Source: Chrysaora quinquecirrha
Taxonomy: Eukaryota; Cnidaria; Scyphozoa; Semaeostomeae; Pelagiidae
Reading direction: 5' to 3'
Assembly (NCBI GenBank): GCA_014526335.1
Contig: JACTAT010000040.1
Location: forward strand, 8,435,119-8,499,118
Length of the DNA: 64,000 nucleotides
Shown here in pieces: positions 22,741 through 64,000 of this stretch (position 1 is its first letter; every line of letters starts with the position of its first letter). Made by a program: the position numbers and the translations under genes. The notes under the pieces were generated by a model that saw nothing but the letters and a program-made list of their open reading frames with translations, was not told the origin of the DNA and did not search any database.

Positions 22741-24212
22741 ACGACAGCGAATTGGAGATGGCGGCTGATAGTTTGAAGCCATGTGGCTTACGAGTGGATA
22801 TTTTCATTTGGATATTTGGGATATTTGGGTATACAAACTTGACGTGCAATTGAACCAGTGTAACATTTCAGGAGAAAAAACTATCACCCTCCCAGGCAGC
22901 GTTCCAGGATCTGACCTACCTCGTTTAGAAGTTTAAATAGCTATTGTATACTCTAATGGAAGAAAGTATCGCAGGATGAAATTATCACATTTTCGCGTTT
23001 TTGGTCTAAATTCGCGAACCTTCATTGTGCGAAACTTTGCAACATACAAAATTCGCGAAAGTTAATTCCAGCGAAAAATTCTTTTAACAAGAGATTCGAG
23101 AATTTTATCACGGAAAAAAATTCCAAAAATTTTGCTCAGTTTATGGTTTTACAAAGCGATTTCGTGTTTAATATTCACGAAGTGTTTAGATGTCATTAAA
23201 AATCTTTGTAGTTTCATTAAAAAGTCAAATTTGCTGGCGTTGGTTCCCATGAAACATAATGTATGTCTACGAAATGCGAAAGTTTTTTCCTTTGAAACTT
23301 CCAATTTTTCCTGATTCGCGAGATTTCTTTCATTTTTGCCTTATAGCCGGGTACCTGCATTTCCTTTGTATTGGTAATCAGTCTGAAGGGTACAGAAGGG
23401 GATCTATGGAGCCCCGGAGTCATCGTTTTTACAGCAAGGAGCTCTGGAGCTCACAAATTTCCCACTGCTGGTTATCGGAGACAATTTTTCTCTAAATTTG
23501 AAAGCCCGCACCTCAAAAAAGGTTTCTGAACAAATCCATCCTTTTCAAAACCAAAATCTCCTTCATTTCCCATTGCAGACACTATTTCCTCATACCTTTC
23601 GATGGTTTCGGCTGAAATCAGTTTCATCTAGGGCCTATTCTTCTGGGCCTTCCTTCTTGTCATGAACAACGATAATTTCCCATTTTCCTTACCTGGCACA
23701 AACTGTACCCAGAAAATAACTAATCCGCATCCATAAAGAATTTTGCAGGGACATTTAATTTTCTCCCACCTCCAGTCACCAAAACGCCAGACAGTTGCAA
23801 CTTGATAAGCCTTATTAATGGAAAGTAATTCCCTTTATCAAAAAGCATTGTTGCTATAGTGGCGCATGAAGCTAACTTGTGGGTCAAAATTTGGCGTCGT
23901 TGCAACGCGGTCGGCTCATGAAGCGAATCGTGATTATGGAAAATTTTATTGTGCTTATAAAAACACAATGAATTTCTTTACTGAAGTTAAGCAATTACAA
24001 GTAAGACATCAATCATCGAAAATACTTCTTGAATACTAAAATGCTATTTAAAAAATGTTGTATTGTCAATCTAAGATTTACCGTTATCCGTCGGAATGGA
24101 TTTGCCATTCTTATCAATGCCTGAAGCGTTTCCTATTTCAATCGATACATTGAACTGAATTCCATCTCTCCAGATTGATTTCAATTGTCCATTTTTACTG
24201 CGCTTCGCTTCT
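22741..24212. other. Gene-poor stretch with TTCGCGAA-type repeat
   Basis: At 22,985-23,115 and around 23,310 there are scattered inverted TTCGCGAA/GCGAAAA words, a degenerate dispersed repeat. I searched for the missing C-terminal exons of the ABCC gene here on the minus strand and did not find them. Confidence 0.4.
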
Positions 24213-24315
24213 TTAATGTTTCTCAAGAAAATGGGCTGTCAGTGTACCAACCCGCTTGCTTGAGCAGAAATTTTCGTTTACGGTCGGTGATTCCGATTTG
24301 CAAAGCAAACTACGG
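24213..24315 (-). repeat. Split direct repeat B2
   Basis: Runs from TTTAATGTTTCTC to AACTACGG in plus-strand reading; matches B1 at 24869-24972 almost base for base. Confidence 0.85.
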
Positions 24316-24417
24316 AGGCACACCTTGCAACGAAGACCGGAATGGTCAACTGCAAAAATGAAATAATGAAAAACTCATATAATCAACAATCAATAAAAGA
24401 GGGATAGGGAGGGAGGG

Positions 24418-24868
24418 AGAAATTGCGTGTCTTGATAATTCGGTCATATCATAACTGATAACTGTTCGATCTGAAAAGCCGGTTGCTAATGCGATTGTTT
24501 ATGTACCAGGAAACAATGGTTCAAATACAAAAGATATACTTATAAGGCTATCCATAGGAGTTTCAATTGACACATCCTCAGCAATATTAAATTTGCATAG
24601 CAGTTATGTTGTCATGACACTATAACTACCAATTAGGGAAAGATAAGATAACCTAATTCGTAGGAAGAAAACAACTCCAAACCATTAACCATTAAGGTAA
24701 ATTCTTAAATCACCATCCAAGTTCACAAGCAGTTCATAAATGCTTTTAAACATAAGCCTCGGACTCAAGAGGAGGCACGCCACTGCTGTAACGCTGATCA
24801 GGATATCGTTACTTTTAGAACTCAGCTTCTTTCGACATTAACCCTGCTTAAATGGTATTTAACCAGCA
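24418..24868 (-). repeat. Split direct repeat A2
   Basis: Starts AGAAATTGCGTGTC and ends TTAACCAGCA in plus-strand reading. It is directly repeated as A1 at 30050-30495; A2 has a small extra duplication (ACCATTA). Confidence 0.85.
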
Positions 24869-24972
24869 TTTAATGTTTCTCAAGAAAATGGGCTGTCAGT
24901 GTACCAACCCGCTTGCTTGAGCAGAAATTTTCGTTTACGGTCGGTGATTCCGATTTGCAAAGCAAACTACGG
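24869..24972 (-). repeat. Split direct repeat B1
   Basis: Directly abuts A2, as expected for the internal B1-A2 junction of a split-repeat element. Confidence 0.85.
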
Positions 24973-25235
24973 CCACAGAACACGTAGTGTGACCCCAATC
25001 ACCAACCGTAAATAAGACCCTAATAAAAAAACAACTTCTCCCAACCCTAAAAAACCTAAATAAAATTAGCAGGAATAAAGTCATAATTTCATAAAATCGA
25101 ACTCAAAAACCAATAAGTGGAAGGGACAGAGAGCAGCTAACCTCACCGGCAGTTAGCAGCCCCTTCTAAAGAAAACAATAGCCAAAGTGGACAGTGAGCA
25201 TAAGGCTACGCCTGCCTAAAAGGGTGGCAGCACCG

Positions 25236-26945
25236 GCGATTTCACATTGATGTATCACACAACATCGTTTATTAATTTTGCATTGATGTATCACACAACA
25301 TCATTTGATCACTTTAGCATTGATGTATCACACAACATCATTTGATCGCTTTAGCATTGATGTATCACACAACATCATTTAATCACTTCAGTATTGATGT
25401 ATCACACAACATCATTTGATCACTTTAGCATTGATGTATCACACAACATCATTTAATCACTTTAGCATTGATGTATCACACAACATCATTTGATCACTTT
25501 AGCATTGATGTATCACGCAACATCATTTGATCACTTTAGCATTGATGTATCACACAACATCGTTTGATCACTTCAGCATTGATGTATCACACAACATCAT
25601 TTGATCACTTTAGCATTGATGTATCACACAACATCGTTTAATCATTTGCATTGATGTATCACACAGCATCATTTGCTCACTTAAGCATTGAGGTATCACA
25701 CAACATCATTTGATCACTTCAGCATTGATGTATCACACAACATCATTTGATCACTTTAGCATTGATGTATCACACAACATCGTTTAATCATTTGCATTGA
25801 TGTATCACACAGCATCATTTACTCACTTACGCATTGATGTATCACACAACATCATTTGATCACTTTAGCATTGATGTATCACACAACATCGTTTAATCAT
25901 TTGCATTGATGTATCACACAGCATCATTTACTCACTTAAGCATTGAAGTATCACACAACATCATTTGATCACTTTAGCATTGATGTATCACACAACATCG
26001 TTTAATCATTTGCATTGATGTATCACACAGCATCATTTACTCACTTAAGCATTGATGTATCACACAACATCATTTGATCACTTTAGCATTGATGTATCAC
26101 ACAACATCGTTTAATCATTTGCATTGATGTATCACACAGCATCATTTACTCACGTAAGCATTGATGTATCACACAACATCATTTGATCACTTTAGCGTTG
26201 ATGTATCACACAACATCATTTGATCACTTCAGCATAGATGTATCACACAACATCGTTTAATCATTTGCATTGATGTATCACACAGCATCATTTGATGTAT
26301 CACACAACATCATTTGATAACTTTAGCATTGATGTATCACACAACATCGTTTAATCATTTGCATTGATGCATCACTCAGCATCATTGACTCACTTAAGCA
26401 TTGATGTATCACACGACATCATTTGATCACTTTAGCATTGATGTATCACACAACATCGTTTAATCATTTGCATTGATGTATCACACAGCATCATGTACTC
26501 ACTTAAGCATTGATGTATCATACAACATCATTTGATCGCTTTAGCATTGATGTATCACACAACATCATTTGATCACTTCAGCATTGATGTATCACACAAC
26601 ATCGTTTAATCATTTGCATTGATGTATCGCACAGCATCATGTACTCACTTAAGCAGCATTGATGTATCACACAACATCATTTGATCACTTTAGCATTGAT
26701 GTCTCAGACAACATCATTTGATCACTTTAGCATTGATGTATCACACAACATCGTTTGATCACTTTAGCATTGATGTATCACACAGCATCATTTACTCACT
26801 TAAGCATTGATGTATCACACAGCATCATTTGCTCACTTAAGCATTGAGGTATCACACAGCATCATTTGCTCACTTAAGCATTGAGGTATCACACAACATC
26901 ATTTAAGAATTGATGTATCACACAAAATCATTGATCGTTTATTCA
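25236..26945. repeat. Minisatellite, 35-37-bp unit, about 45-50 copies
   Basis: Unit wording is GCATTGATGTATCACACAAC followed by ATCATTTGATCACTTTA, with variants ending TTTAATCATTT. Each unit contains a short hairpin (TGATGT, 8-nt loop, ACATCA). Variants alternate in higher-order blocks in the middle of the array. It sits between B1 and the coding remnants of the retrotransposon, at about the place a recombinase gene would be expected. Confidence 0.9.
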
Positions 26946-27939
26946 TTTTAACACTGCGCCTGCACATTCTCAAAAGCGCAGGTTGCTGCCGCATTGGGCT
27001 TCACGTGTTAGGGGTGTTACCTCGATATTACAAGTTAAACGACACCAGGGAGAATTCAGAAAAATGCCAAAAATAAAACTAAGCCACAAATCTAGCAACT
27101 TAGAATCAACATAACACAACATTAGATTAGCAAAACGAACAAATGGGAGTAATAAAGAAACAACGTACTAAACAATAGCAAGTTGGTATAAATCAATGCT
27201 CATTCTATTACTCATTCTCAGCCTATCAAATCGAAAGGAACGCTCAATTGCTCATTCTCAGCCTATCAAATCGAAAGGAACGCCTACGAGTGAATCCAAT
27301 TAGCCAACCTACTTATTTTCAATTAAACCCTACATTTCGGTAGATGCAATCACAAGAATCGAAGAAAAACGAATTTCAAAACCGTTCATTTTAGTACCAA
27401 AATGGGAAAAGAAACAACATTAGTTCAAGTTATTTTGAGAAATAGCTGTCAAATGCCCTTCTAATTTCCCTAAATGCTGAATAAAGGCATCTTTTGAATA
27501 TGCCCTATTAGTTTTGCTTGTTTTTGCGACATATATGGTAAAGGTATTGTAATTGAAACGAAAGGCCAGGACAATCTAACAAACTTTCGAAACAGATAGG
27601 CGTATCAACAATGACATGTTACAGTAGATAAATACACTAGCGAAAAGAATTCATCGAACTCAAAGCTTTCGAAGCTGAAAATAATTGTCTCTGGGGAGTT
27701 TAATATAGACTTTGTAGGCATCACTTGTCCAACGTGGGTTAAAACCTTTTACAAACGATTATTCAATTTCGTTTTTGAAAGATGAAGCCGTGCAATTTTA
27801 CTTAGACTGGCAATGAAACGAAGCAAACTGGAAACAGTAAACCATTAATGTTTAAAAATCCATTGTCACTACAAAAGTTTCTAAATTATTTCTGCGCAGA
27901 GGCATAAGTTTTCTGAGTGGTCTGAGCTAAAGCATTTAT

Positions 27940-28268
27940 TCATCAAATGCTGCCAATATGGCTTGCAGTGAAGGTAAAATTACACGAAATCGCTAGAATT
28001 GACAATTCCCCGAGTAAAAAGGCCATGTGACGGTCCCTGCAAGTTCCATTTTGAAACAAGAACCACTGCCATGTTATCGCAACGGAAAGCCACACACTTA
28101 CGTTCCCATGACGCCCCCCAAATGTTTGCAGCCAAAACAATTGGAATTAATTCTTTAATCGCAATGTTTAACGCATCAGCACACGCAGGCCAACGATTTG
28201 CAAATCACTGATTGCCAAATATAGCCGCATAACCTAAGCTCCCTGCAGCATCAGAGGAGATGTTTATC
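27940..28268 (-). pseudogene. RNase H domain of the DIRS-like element
   Basis: Minus-strand translation from about 28,262 gives ISSDAAGSLGYAAIFG, a TGA where a Trp is usual, then IKELIPIVLAANIWGA and FRCDNMAVV, i.e. the D-E-D residues of RNase H in order. A frame change near 28,080 leads to NGTCRDRHMAFLL and FTASHI, the C-terminal RNase H/connection motif. In the family this domain degrades the RNA of the RNA-DNA hybrid. It is inactive as written. Confidence 0.8.
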
Positions 28269-28469
28269 TCTGAGGCCTTTTCCCAAGTACGGTACAAAAT
28301 AGACTACGTCCATTCCATTGACATAAAAGGGAATTCTACCAGGAAATATCATCCCGTTCCCAAGACGAAAGACACACGTTGTAATGCAATTCTTTTACAG
28401 AAGATGCTCCGTCAATCAATCTCCGTCAAAATGGGCGTGCCACAACAATAGACTGGCAGCAATGCTGCA

Positions 28470-29300
28470 AACTGCCGAGTAGTGACAGGAACTGTCGCTT
28501 AGGACCAAATCTACGACTAGACCAAAACTCAAGATGCTGCTTTATTTTTTCCCTTGGTAACCGCATTTCTAATTTTTCGGTATCTAAAACAAAACCCAAA
28601 AAAGGTTAATATTGTGGAGGGACCCTCTGTTTTTTCCTCAGCTAATGTGACGCCCAAGCGCTGACAAATATCCAAGGAAGTATTCAGTAACTTCTGGCAC
28701 TCGTCAGAGCCCGGTTTTCCAATAATAAGAAAATCAGCTAAATAATGTTGCACCACAGCCTCGTTTCGACGAGATTCAAAAATTTATTGAAGGACATCTG
28801 CAAATCTTGTAAGAATTTTTGGTGCAGACCTTAATCCAAATGGCAAAGCCAAATCGACGTAAAACTGACCCTGCCAATTCATGCCCAGATAATGTCTATC
28901 TTCAGGACGTACTGGTAATAAACGATAGGCTCTTTTGATATCAAATTTAGCCAGCAAAGTACCTTTACCAAACTGCATAAAGTTCTGAATTGCTTCAGGG
29001 ATACCAACATAGGAAACCTCAGCCAAACTATATGAAATAGTTTACGCTGTGATTAATAGGATACGACAAGTCAGTTATTAAGCGCCATTTACCAACAGTT
29101 GATTTGGGGATAACACCAAAACGATTTATCTGAAGATTATCAAAAGGAGGTTCAGAAGACGGGCCCAGTCGGACCAAATTTAAGCTCTTCTTTGAGATAA
29201 GAATCAATAATTTCAGGCTTTTGCCTAGCCGAAAGGCAATTTTTCTTTGCTGAAACTGATGGGGCACCTCGCACCCCAATATCCAAACCAAATGTAATCC
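28470..29300 (-). pseudogene. DIRS-like reverse transcriptase, degraded
   Basis: Segments in order: INRFGVIPKSTVGKWRLITD (29,1xx), FDIKRAYRLLPVRPEDRHYL and QFYVDLALPFGLRSAP (28,8xx-28,9xx), then HYLADFLIIG (28,7xx) and LAEEKTEGPSTILTFFGF. The palm box normally reads YLDDF; here the first Asp codon is GCT (Ala, positions 28736-28738). Stops lie between the segments, for example after FADVLQ. The thumb continues toward RNase H. Confidence 0.85.
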
Positions 29301-29303
29301 CAT

Positions 29304-29877
29304 TCAGCACCCACGTAGCTTCTGGATGCAGAGAAAAACGAACAAACGCTTCGCTTAGATTACTTGCCGCCTGCTTGCGAAATGTTTTATCATATTCTAG
29401 CCAACTGCAATGATAGTCTAAGCAATTACATAGTCTAAGCAACGCCAAATCAACATTTTTATTCTCGTCTATCATAGCAGCAACGAATCCAGGGACAGGA
29501 GGAAGACCTCCCATAACAACAATTGACATTGAACTGTTGAGGGTTAAGAACCCAAGAACCAGTTTTTTTTCATCCGGTATACACGAAAAACGGTAGCGTG
29601 AGAGATGCCACACCCGTACTGGAAAGGCTCTGAGTCAATAAGCCACTGGAATTAGCATTTGAGGTCGCAACCTCTACAAAATTTGGGGCTTACGCAGAGG
29701 GCACCTGGCCCCTTATCTGGGAACTACATGACCTTGGGATGAGCTTTGAGCTTTCTGACCCAAGAGAGGAACGTTAAGAGTTTCTTGGACATTCGCAATC
29801 AATGACTCCAAAGCCGATAGACGTGACTCAGAACCTTGTCCCTCAGAGGTATGAGCATCGTTACGTTCTTCAGACAT
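29304..29877 (-). pseudogene. DIRS-like gag remnant
   Basis: ATG at 29877 opens MSEERNDAHTSEGQGSESRL..., a short acidic/coiled N-terminus, stopped at 29713. A second frame (29613-29304) holds GGLPPVPGFVAAMI and WLEYDKTFRKQAASN, matching the plus-strand element at 3.0-3.9 kb, and then runs into the pre-RT region. The zinc knuckle seen in the other copy was not found. Confidence 0.7.
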
Positions 29878-30049
29878 GATTAATGACTACCCAGAGTTAT
29901 TTCAATTAATAAGATATAAATCAGAACGGTCTCACCGGAAAAGACGTCGCTGTAAACTCCTGACTAAACCTGTCCTTAGACATACTTCGGGAAATACAAT
30001 CTCAAGATACCAGAGCTGCTCCAAATTACCAATGAACGAATAAGCCAAC

Positions 30050-30495
30050 AGAAATTGCGTGTCTTGATAATTCGGTCATATCATAACTGATAACTGTTCG
30101 ATCTGAAAAGCCGGTTGCTAATGCGATTGTTTATGTACCAGGAAACAATGGTTCAAATACAAAAGATATACTTATAAGGCTATCCATAGGAGTTTCAATT
30201 GACACATCCTCAGCAATATTAAATTTGCATAGCAGTTATGTTGTCATGACACTATAACTACCAATTAGGGAAAGATAAGATAACCTAATTCGTAGGAAGA
30301 AAACAACTCCAAACCATTAAGGTAAATTCTTAAATCACCATCCAAGTTCACAAGCAGTTCATAAATGCTTTTAAACATAAGCCTCGGACTCAAGAGGAGG
30401 CACGCCACTGCTGTAACGCTGATCAGGATATCGTTACTTTTTAGAACTCAGCTTCTTTCGACATTAACCCTGCTTAAATGGTATTTAACCAGCAT
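30050..30495 (-). repeat. Split direct repeat A1
   Basis: Copy of A2 at the other end of the element; on the minus strand it forms the 5' terminus. Confidence 0.85.
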
Positions 30496-31093
30496 AACTA
30501 ACAGTAAAATTTTGAGTTGCGAATAGCTACAAAAATTTGTCGAATTCTCACCAGTTGAGTGTCCTCATTCACTTTCATATTGCGTCATTTTGCATTGACA
30601 TTCAAACAAAACATAACAAAATAGGCTAGACATTATAAGGCATTTGACTATGATGAAAAAGGTCTACAATCCTGGACAAAATATATTGGAACAGCAATAA
30701 TTTTTCTATAAACTATGAATTCCCCCTTCTCCCCCGCCACAAGGTTGTTTCAAGCAAAAGCTGTCTTGCTTTACTATCAACTATCAATTTTCGTGGTAAA
30801 GGGGAAGTGCTGGAGTTATGGAAGCAGAAAATCGATCAAATAGGCCGTATCTCTTGGAAAAATACATTGCTCCAAATATTCTTTCCAAGGTTGTAAACTC
30901 TTATAGAATTAGCTCATTTTACGCGTTCATTAGAATATTTACAATTACAACTTGCGCCATGAACGTTTCATAGCTTTCTTTATTCAGGTTGGAATTCAAA
31001 ACGTTTTTTAGAGAATCACGATTCGAATCTTCTTATCCAGTTGAGCAACTTAATAGCCTTGCTGCTACAGAAATAAATGTGACACTTTACTTA

Positions 31094-60900
<29,807 letters not shown>

Positions 60901-61254
60901 CTAAAACAATCAGAAAATTGCATATACGAGTTGTCAAAAGATGATGCTGTTAATTAACTAATCAGTCGTTGGCAAGGTAGACTTACTGTGTATCAGGAAT
61001 ATCAAAATCATACACGCTCTTTATTGAAATTTGTGAAACCTTTCAGGATTCTTAGGCCCTTGCCAAACAATCAAGGATTGTTGGCAAGACATTTAAGATT
61101 TGCTTCACATACAATGTTTGACCGTTTGGCCACGCCACAAAACATTGCTTGATTGGCAATGTTTTTAGGAACTTCAATCCGACTTCAATAACATTTTCTG
61201 CTTTCCGTAAGCAATAAAATGCTTGAAGAACAGGCTATCCATTTCTATTGAGGC

Positions 61255-61395
61255 TATCCAGCCTGTCGAGTTTGGTTATTCCATCAGCCTATCAAGGCTA
61301 TCCAAGCCTAACAGGGCAATCCTAGCCTTTCCAGGCTATCCAAGCCTATCCAGGCTATCCAGCCTATCCCAGCCTTATCGAAGCAATCCAGAAAG
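61255..61395. repeat. Tandem repeat AGGCTATCCAGCC
   Basis: About 9-10 imperfect copies of a 10-16-bp AGGCTATCC(A)AGCC unit. Confidence 0.6.
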
Positions 61396-61479
61396 AGAAG
61401 CCGAATAGGCTGTGTTATAAACACCAATCTGCCTGCGGGATTCAGCTGGATAACCAATCGAGAACTATTTGGAAAGTCC

Positions 61480-61925
61480 AGGTCAGAAAACGATTTCCTT
61501 CTCTCTACACACAAAAAGCCTTTTTGCTTCAATGTGGACAGATTCCAAAGCGCTGAGATTGAACAAGGATTTAACGATTATTCGAAAAAATTCCTCGTTA
61601 TAATTTTCTGCAAGGTCTGGGTAGTCTAGTAAATGTTGTCCTATTACAGAATCATGCTTAAGGGTGACGAATGTTAGTAGACACATGCTGCATGACCTTT
61701 TCTCCAAAGCAGTGTGACCTACGTACCTGGCAGTAGACTGGCACGATAATTCGTAAATAACCCAACATTTCTGTGTGGCAGGCACTCAATCCTTTTTAAT
61801 GGATGGTAGAATTTTCCGAGTGTTGAAAAGTAAGCTAGGATTGGCAGCAGCGAAGCACTTAGTAATGGTCTTTTTTATTTGATCTTCGAATCGCAAGGAA
61901 ACCTTGTATAGCCATGGCGTTTTTA
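61480..61925 (-). mobile_element. Penelope-like element fragment (GIY-YIG end)
   Basis: Minus-strand reading gives a pre-nuclease segment (PWLYKVSLRFEDQI, LLFNTRKILPSIKKD), a stop, then CWVIYELSCQSTARYVGHTA, DSVIGQHLLDYPDLAENYNE and LSALESVHIEAKRLFVCREK. This is the order of the Penelope RT thumb followed by the GIY-YIG endonuclease (Y-x-x-C...YVG, later Glu and CR-K-E). The in-frame stop and missing RT make it a dead fragment. It lies upstream (5' side) of the first visible ABCC exon. Confidence 0.75.
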
Positions 61926-62617
61926 GGTAAACAGGGCACTTTTGCGGACCGCACTTTTTATTAGCCTGAAAACCTTTGATCTTCTTGCGAAAAAAATCGA
62001 AATAACGTCCTCGAGATAGTCATTTTCAATAAGAATAGCCCTTTTTTCAAACTCCCAATCGACCGGAGTTTTGGAGCAAATCGTACTCTACTTTCACCGT
62101 ATTCCACTCTCTTCCTTTCGATTGGCTAAGATATGGAGAGTGCTTCGGAGGCAGCAATATGAAATTAGCGAAACACCCTGAACTGTAGACCTGGTTCAGG
62201 GGAAAACACAGATAAAGCCATTATATATCCAAAACTCAATTTAAAAAATCTGAGTGGCTGGGTTGGATATTTGCTTCTGTTTTGAATATCATATTTTTAT
62301 CTAATACTGAAATCACAACCTGTGAGAATGATAAAGAGATATCAAATATCAAGCAAAGTAAACTGCACATATAAGACATATTAATAGAAAACAGAGCTAG
62401 AGATCACAATAGAAACTCGTAAGTAGTATAAGCAAGAGAAAATAAATGCCAGCCCAGCCACTCAGACCAACAGTGAGAGACCGCGGATTAGAGCCTTTAG
62501 TTAAGCTCCAGAGTGGCTGTGAAGGATGAAAAGATAAAAATTAACAGCGTGAGAAAAAAAAGAAAACACTTTCAAATGAAAGAAACAAACAAATAGATTC
62601 TAAAAGCAATTGCTACC

Positions 62618-62822
62618 CCGGGGGGGGCACCATGTATAATTTGGGTACTGGGGACGTGCCGCCCGGAGCGGTATTGATTTTCGCGATTTTGGCATTAGGA
62701 ACGGTCTGCATTTTCACGGTTTTCCTGTTCGAAGAATGGAAAATTGGTGTAAGGTTGGGTATGTTTTTGAAGCTTGGGCGGCACGTCCCTTACAAAATTT
62801 GATCAAGTGCCTCCTCCCCGGG
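62618..62822. mobile_element. MITE, second copy of the CCCCGGGGGG family
   Basis: CCCCGGGGGGGGCACCATG at the left, GTGCCTCCTCCCCGGG at the right. It is the shorter sibling of 56,140-56,474, sharing GTATAATTTGGGTACTGGGG and TGCCGCCCGG. Confidence 0.65.
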
Positions 62823-63139
62823 ATTGCTACAGATGATGCAATATTTTCATAAGAACTCAAAAGCCAATCGCAATAGTATCTGCAGCCGTATAAAAACCCT
62901 ATAATTCATAGAAGCAACCTATATTATAGGGTAGCGATTAATAAAATCCAATCCTCATTGCTGAGCTATCAAACAACAAAGAAAACAGAGCTTAAGCTGC
63001 ACAAAAATAACTGCAATGGCATCATAATCATTTTTGGGGGCAAGACCACAAGAATAAAACAAATAAACTTTGAAAATGAGTTTCAATGCCCAACCATAAA
63101 GAGTTAAGTGAAATCATGGAAATAATCTAACAGCGCGTG
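62823..63139. other. No gene seen
   Basis: AT-rich, short frames only. The missing 5' exon(s) of the ABCC4-like gene were looked for on the minus strand from 60,901 to 64,000 and not found. Confidence 0.4.
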
Positions 63140-63560
63140 GAGCCACAAGAAGATAAACTTTTGATAGTAAGCGTTTCTCAGGTCAATTGTTAAGTTGCAA
63201 GGAAAATAATTAAGCAATCAATTGTATCAAAAGATTTCATACGAAATTTTGATCTTAAGGATGCTTGGTCTACTGTCATGCAAGAAAATGGAGCGACATA
63301 GGGAAGTTTTGATTGTAAGCATTTTCCAGGTACACCATCACATTGCAAGAAAAATTATTGCACAATCAATGAATTAATGGGGCCATATAATGATATTTGA
63401 TTGTAAGCATTTTTAGGTCCACCATCAACATGCAAGAAAAATCATTGAACAATCAATAAACTGATGAGGCCACGGCCCGGCCAAATAATATGAATGATAG
63501 TCAGAGTCTGATAGGTTCACTGTCAAGATGCAAGAAAAATCATTGAACAACAACCCTTTG
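63140..63560. repeat. Degenerate tandem repeat, about 100-110-bp unit
   Basis: Four to five diverged copies sharing ATTGTAAGCATTTTNAGGT, CCATCANCATGCAAGAAAAAT and CATTGAACAATCAAT. Confidence 0.6.
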
Positions 63561-64000
63561 ACAGGACAACAAGATAAAACATTTTATAGGTACCTAGTAA
63601 GCTTAAGTTGTGTAAAACGAATGAGCAAAATTTATATCGGTGCCTATATGTTTATGCGATGTTTTGTACCTACAATGAAATGCTGTGCTAATGCCTTAAA
63701 TAAGAAATAACAACAGGTAAATTCAGTGCCACGAGGTGTTTAGGCCGACACAAACTCGGAGGCAGCACAGAAACGACCTCTAAATATAGAGAGGTAAGAG
63801 GTCTACAAATAGACACGTTGTTGCAGAAAAACACTGGATATGATTGCAAATGTAACAAAAATTGAAAAAGCAACTGGCACAAACAATGGCATGAAAAATG
63901 TACAGGAATAGAAAATGATATAGGTACAACTTTACGCGTTAATGTTCCTCCTGGAATTCATCCAGATTTCTAGCATTACATTAGGCCTACTAAAATTTTC

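Larger units (their letters stand above)
24213..30495 (-). mobile_element. DIRS-order retrotransposon with split direct repeats (Ngaro/PAT-like layout)
   Basis: Read on the minus strand the order is A1 (30495-30050), coding region, B1 (24972-24869), A2 (24868-24418), B2 (24315-24213). A1/A2 are about 446-450 bp and nearly identical; B1/B2 are about 103 bp and nearly identical. This A1-internal-B1-A2-B2 arrangement without target duplication is the signature of Ngaro/PAT-type tyrosine-recombinase retrotransposons. Inside are a gag start, gag body, RT and RNase H, all with stops or frame changes. No tyrosine recombinase could be recognised between RNase H and B1; that space holds about 1 kb of non-coding sequence and a 1.7-kb minisatellite. 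A2 and B2 are separated by about 100 bp. Confidence 0.8.

Noticed and set aside
25236..26945. CRISPR-like array
   Set aside because: Regular repeats with short hairpins are present, but the 'spacers' are near-identical 8-10-bp variants, the host is eukaryotic and no cas genes are present. It is a minisatellite.
28260..28451. Plus-strand 63-codon ORF
   Set aside because: It is the antisense of the RT-RNase H connection region of the minus-strand retroelement.

Overview
The window is eukaryotic: genes are split by GT-AG introns, and the DNA is AT-rich and packed with transposons. The gene families (astacin metalloprotease, ABCC/MRP4-type transporter) together with DIRS-like, Penelope-like and hAT elements fit a marine invertebrate. 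A cnidarian is my best guess, at low to moderate confidence, because no marker in the window is decisive.

Layout. 1-12.4 kb: two partial astacin loci face each other head to head (last exon on the minus strand at 1.06-1.41 kb; two exons on the plus strand at 9.18-10.63 kb, the second carrying a one-base frame break). Between them lie a decayed DIRS-like retrotransposon (3.0-4.9 kb), short tandem arrays and MITE-like inverted repeats. 12.46-22.46 kb: a large inverted repeat with arms of about 3.4 kb. Each arm carries an intact three-exon gene for a 351-residue coiled-coil protein that I do not recognise, plus a LINE 3' tail. The right arm is interrupted by a 1,565-bp hAT-type element with an 8-bp target duplication. 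24.2-30.5 kb: a minus-strand DIRS-order retrotransposon whose terminal repeats are arranged A1-internal-B1-A2-B2 (the Ngaro/PAT 'split direct repeat' layout). It has gag, reverse transcriptase and RNase H remnants, no recognisable tyrosine recombinase, and a minisatellite of about 1.7 kb inside.

31.1-60.9 kb: one minus-strand ABCC4/MRP4-like transporter gene. I could resolve 23 exons with consistent splice phases, covering most of TMD1-NBD1-TMD2-NBD2. The first exon(s) and the last exons after NBD2 Walker B are not in view, and one TMD2 exon is out of frame. Its 8.7-kb intron holds the most striking object in the window: a 7,438-bp fold-back element (39,119-46,556) that is one near-perfect palindrome with a 32-nt loop, flanked by a 6-bp duplication (AACAGC). 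Each arm has terminal CRE sites, six runs of perfectly 5-bp-phased heat-shock-element pentamers, NF-Y-type CCAAT boxes, NRF1-like sites, a small C2H2 zinc-finger/acidic ORF and about 1.7 kb of GATC-rich satellite. No transposase is recognisable.

61-64 kb: a Penelope-like GIY-YIG fragment, a MITE and a degenerate tandem repeat.

The only genes with evidence of function are the transporter (possibly damaged in this allele), the astacin exons and the two coiled-coil gene copies. The rest is mobile or repetitive DNA, and the two giant inverted repeats are the best candidates for undescribed biology.
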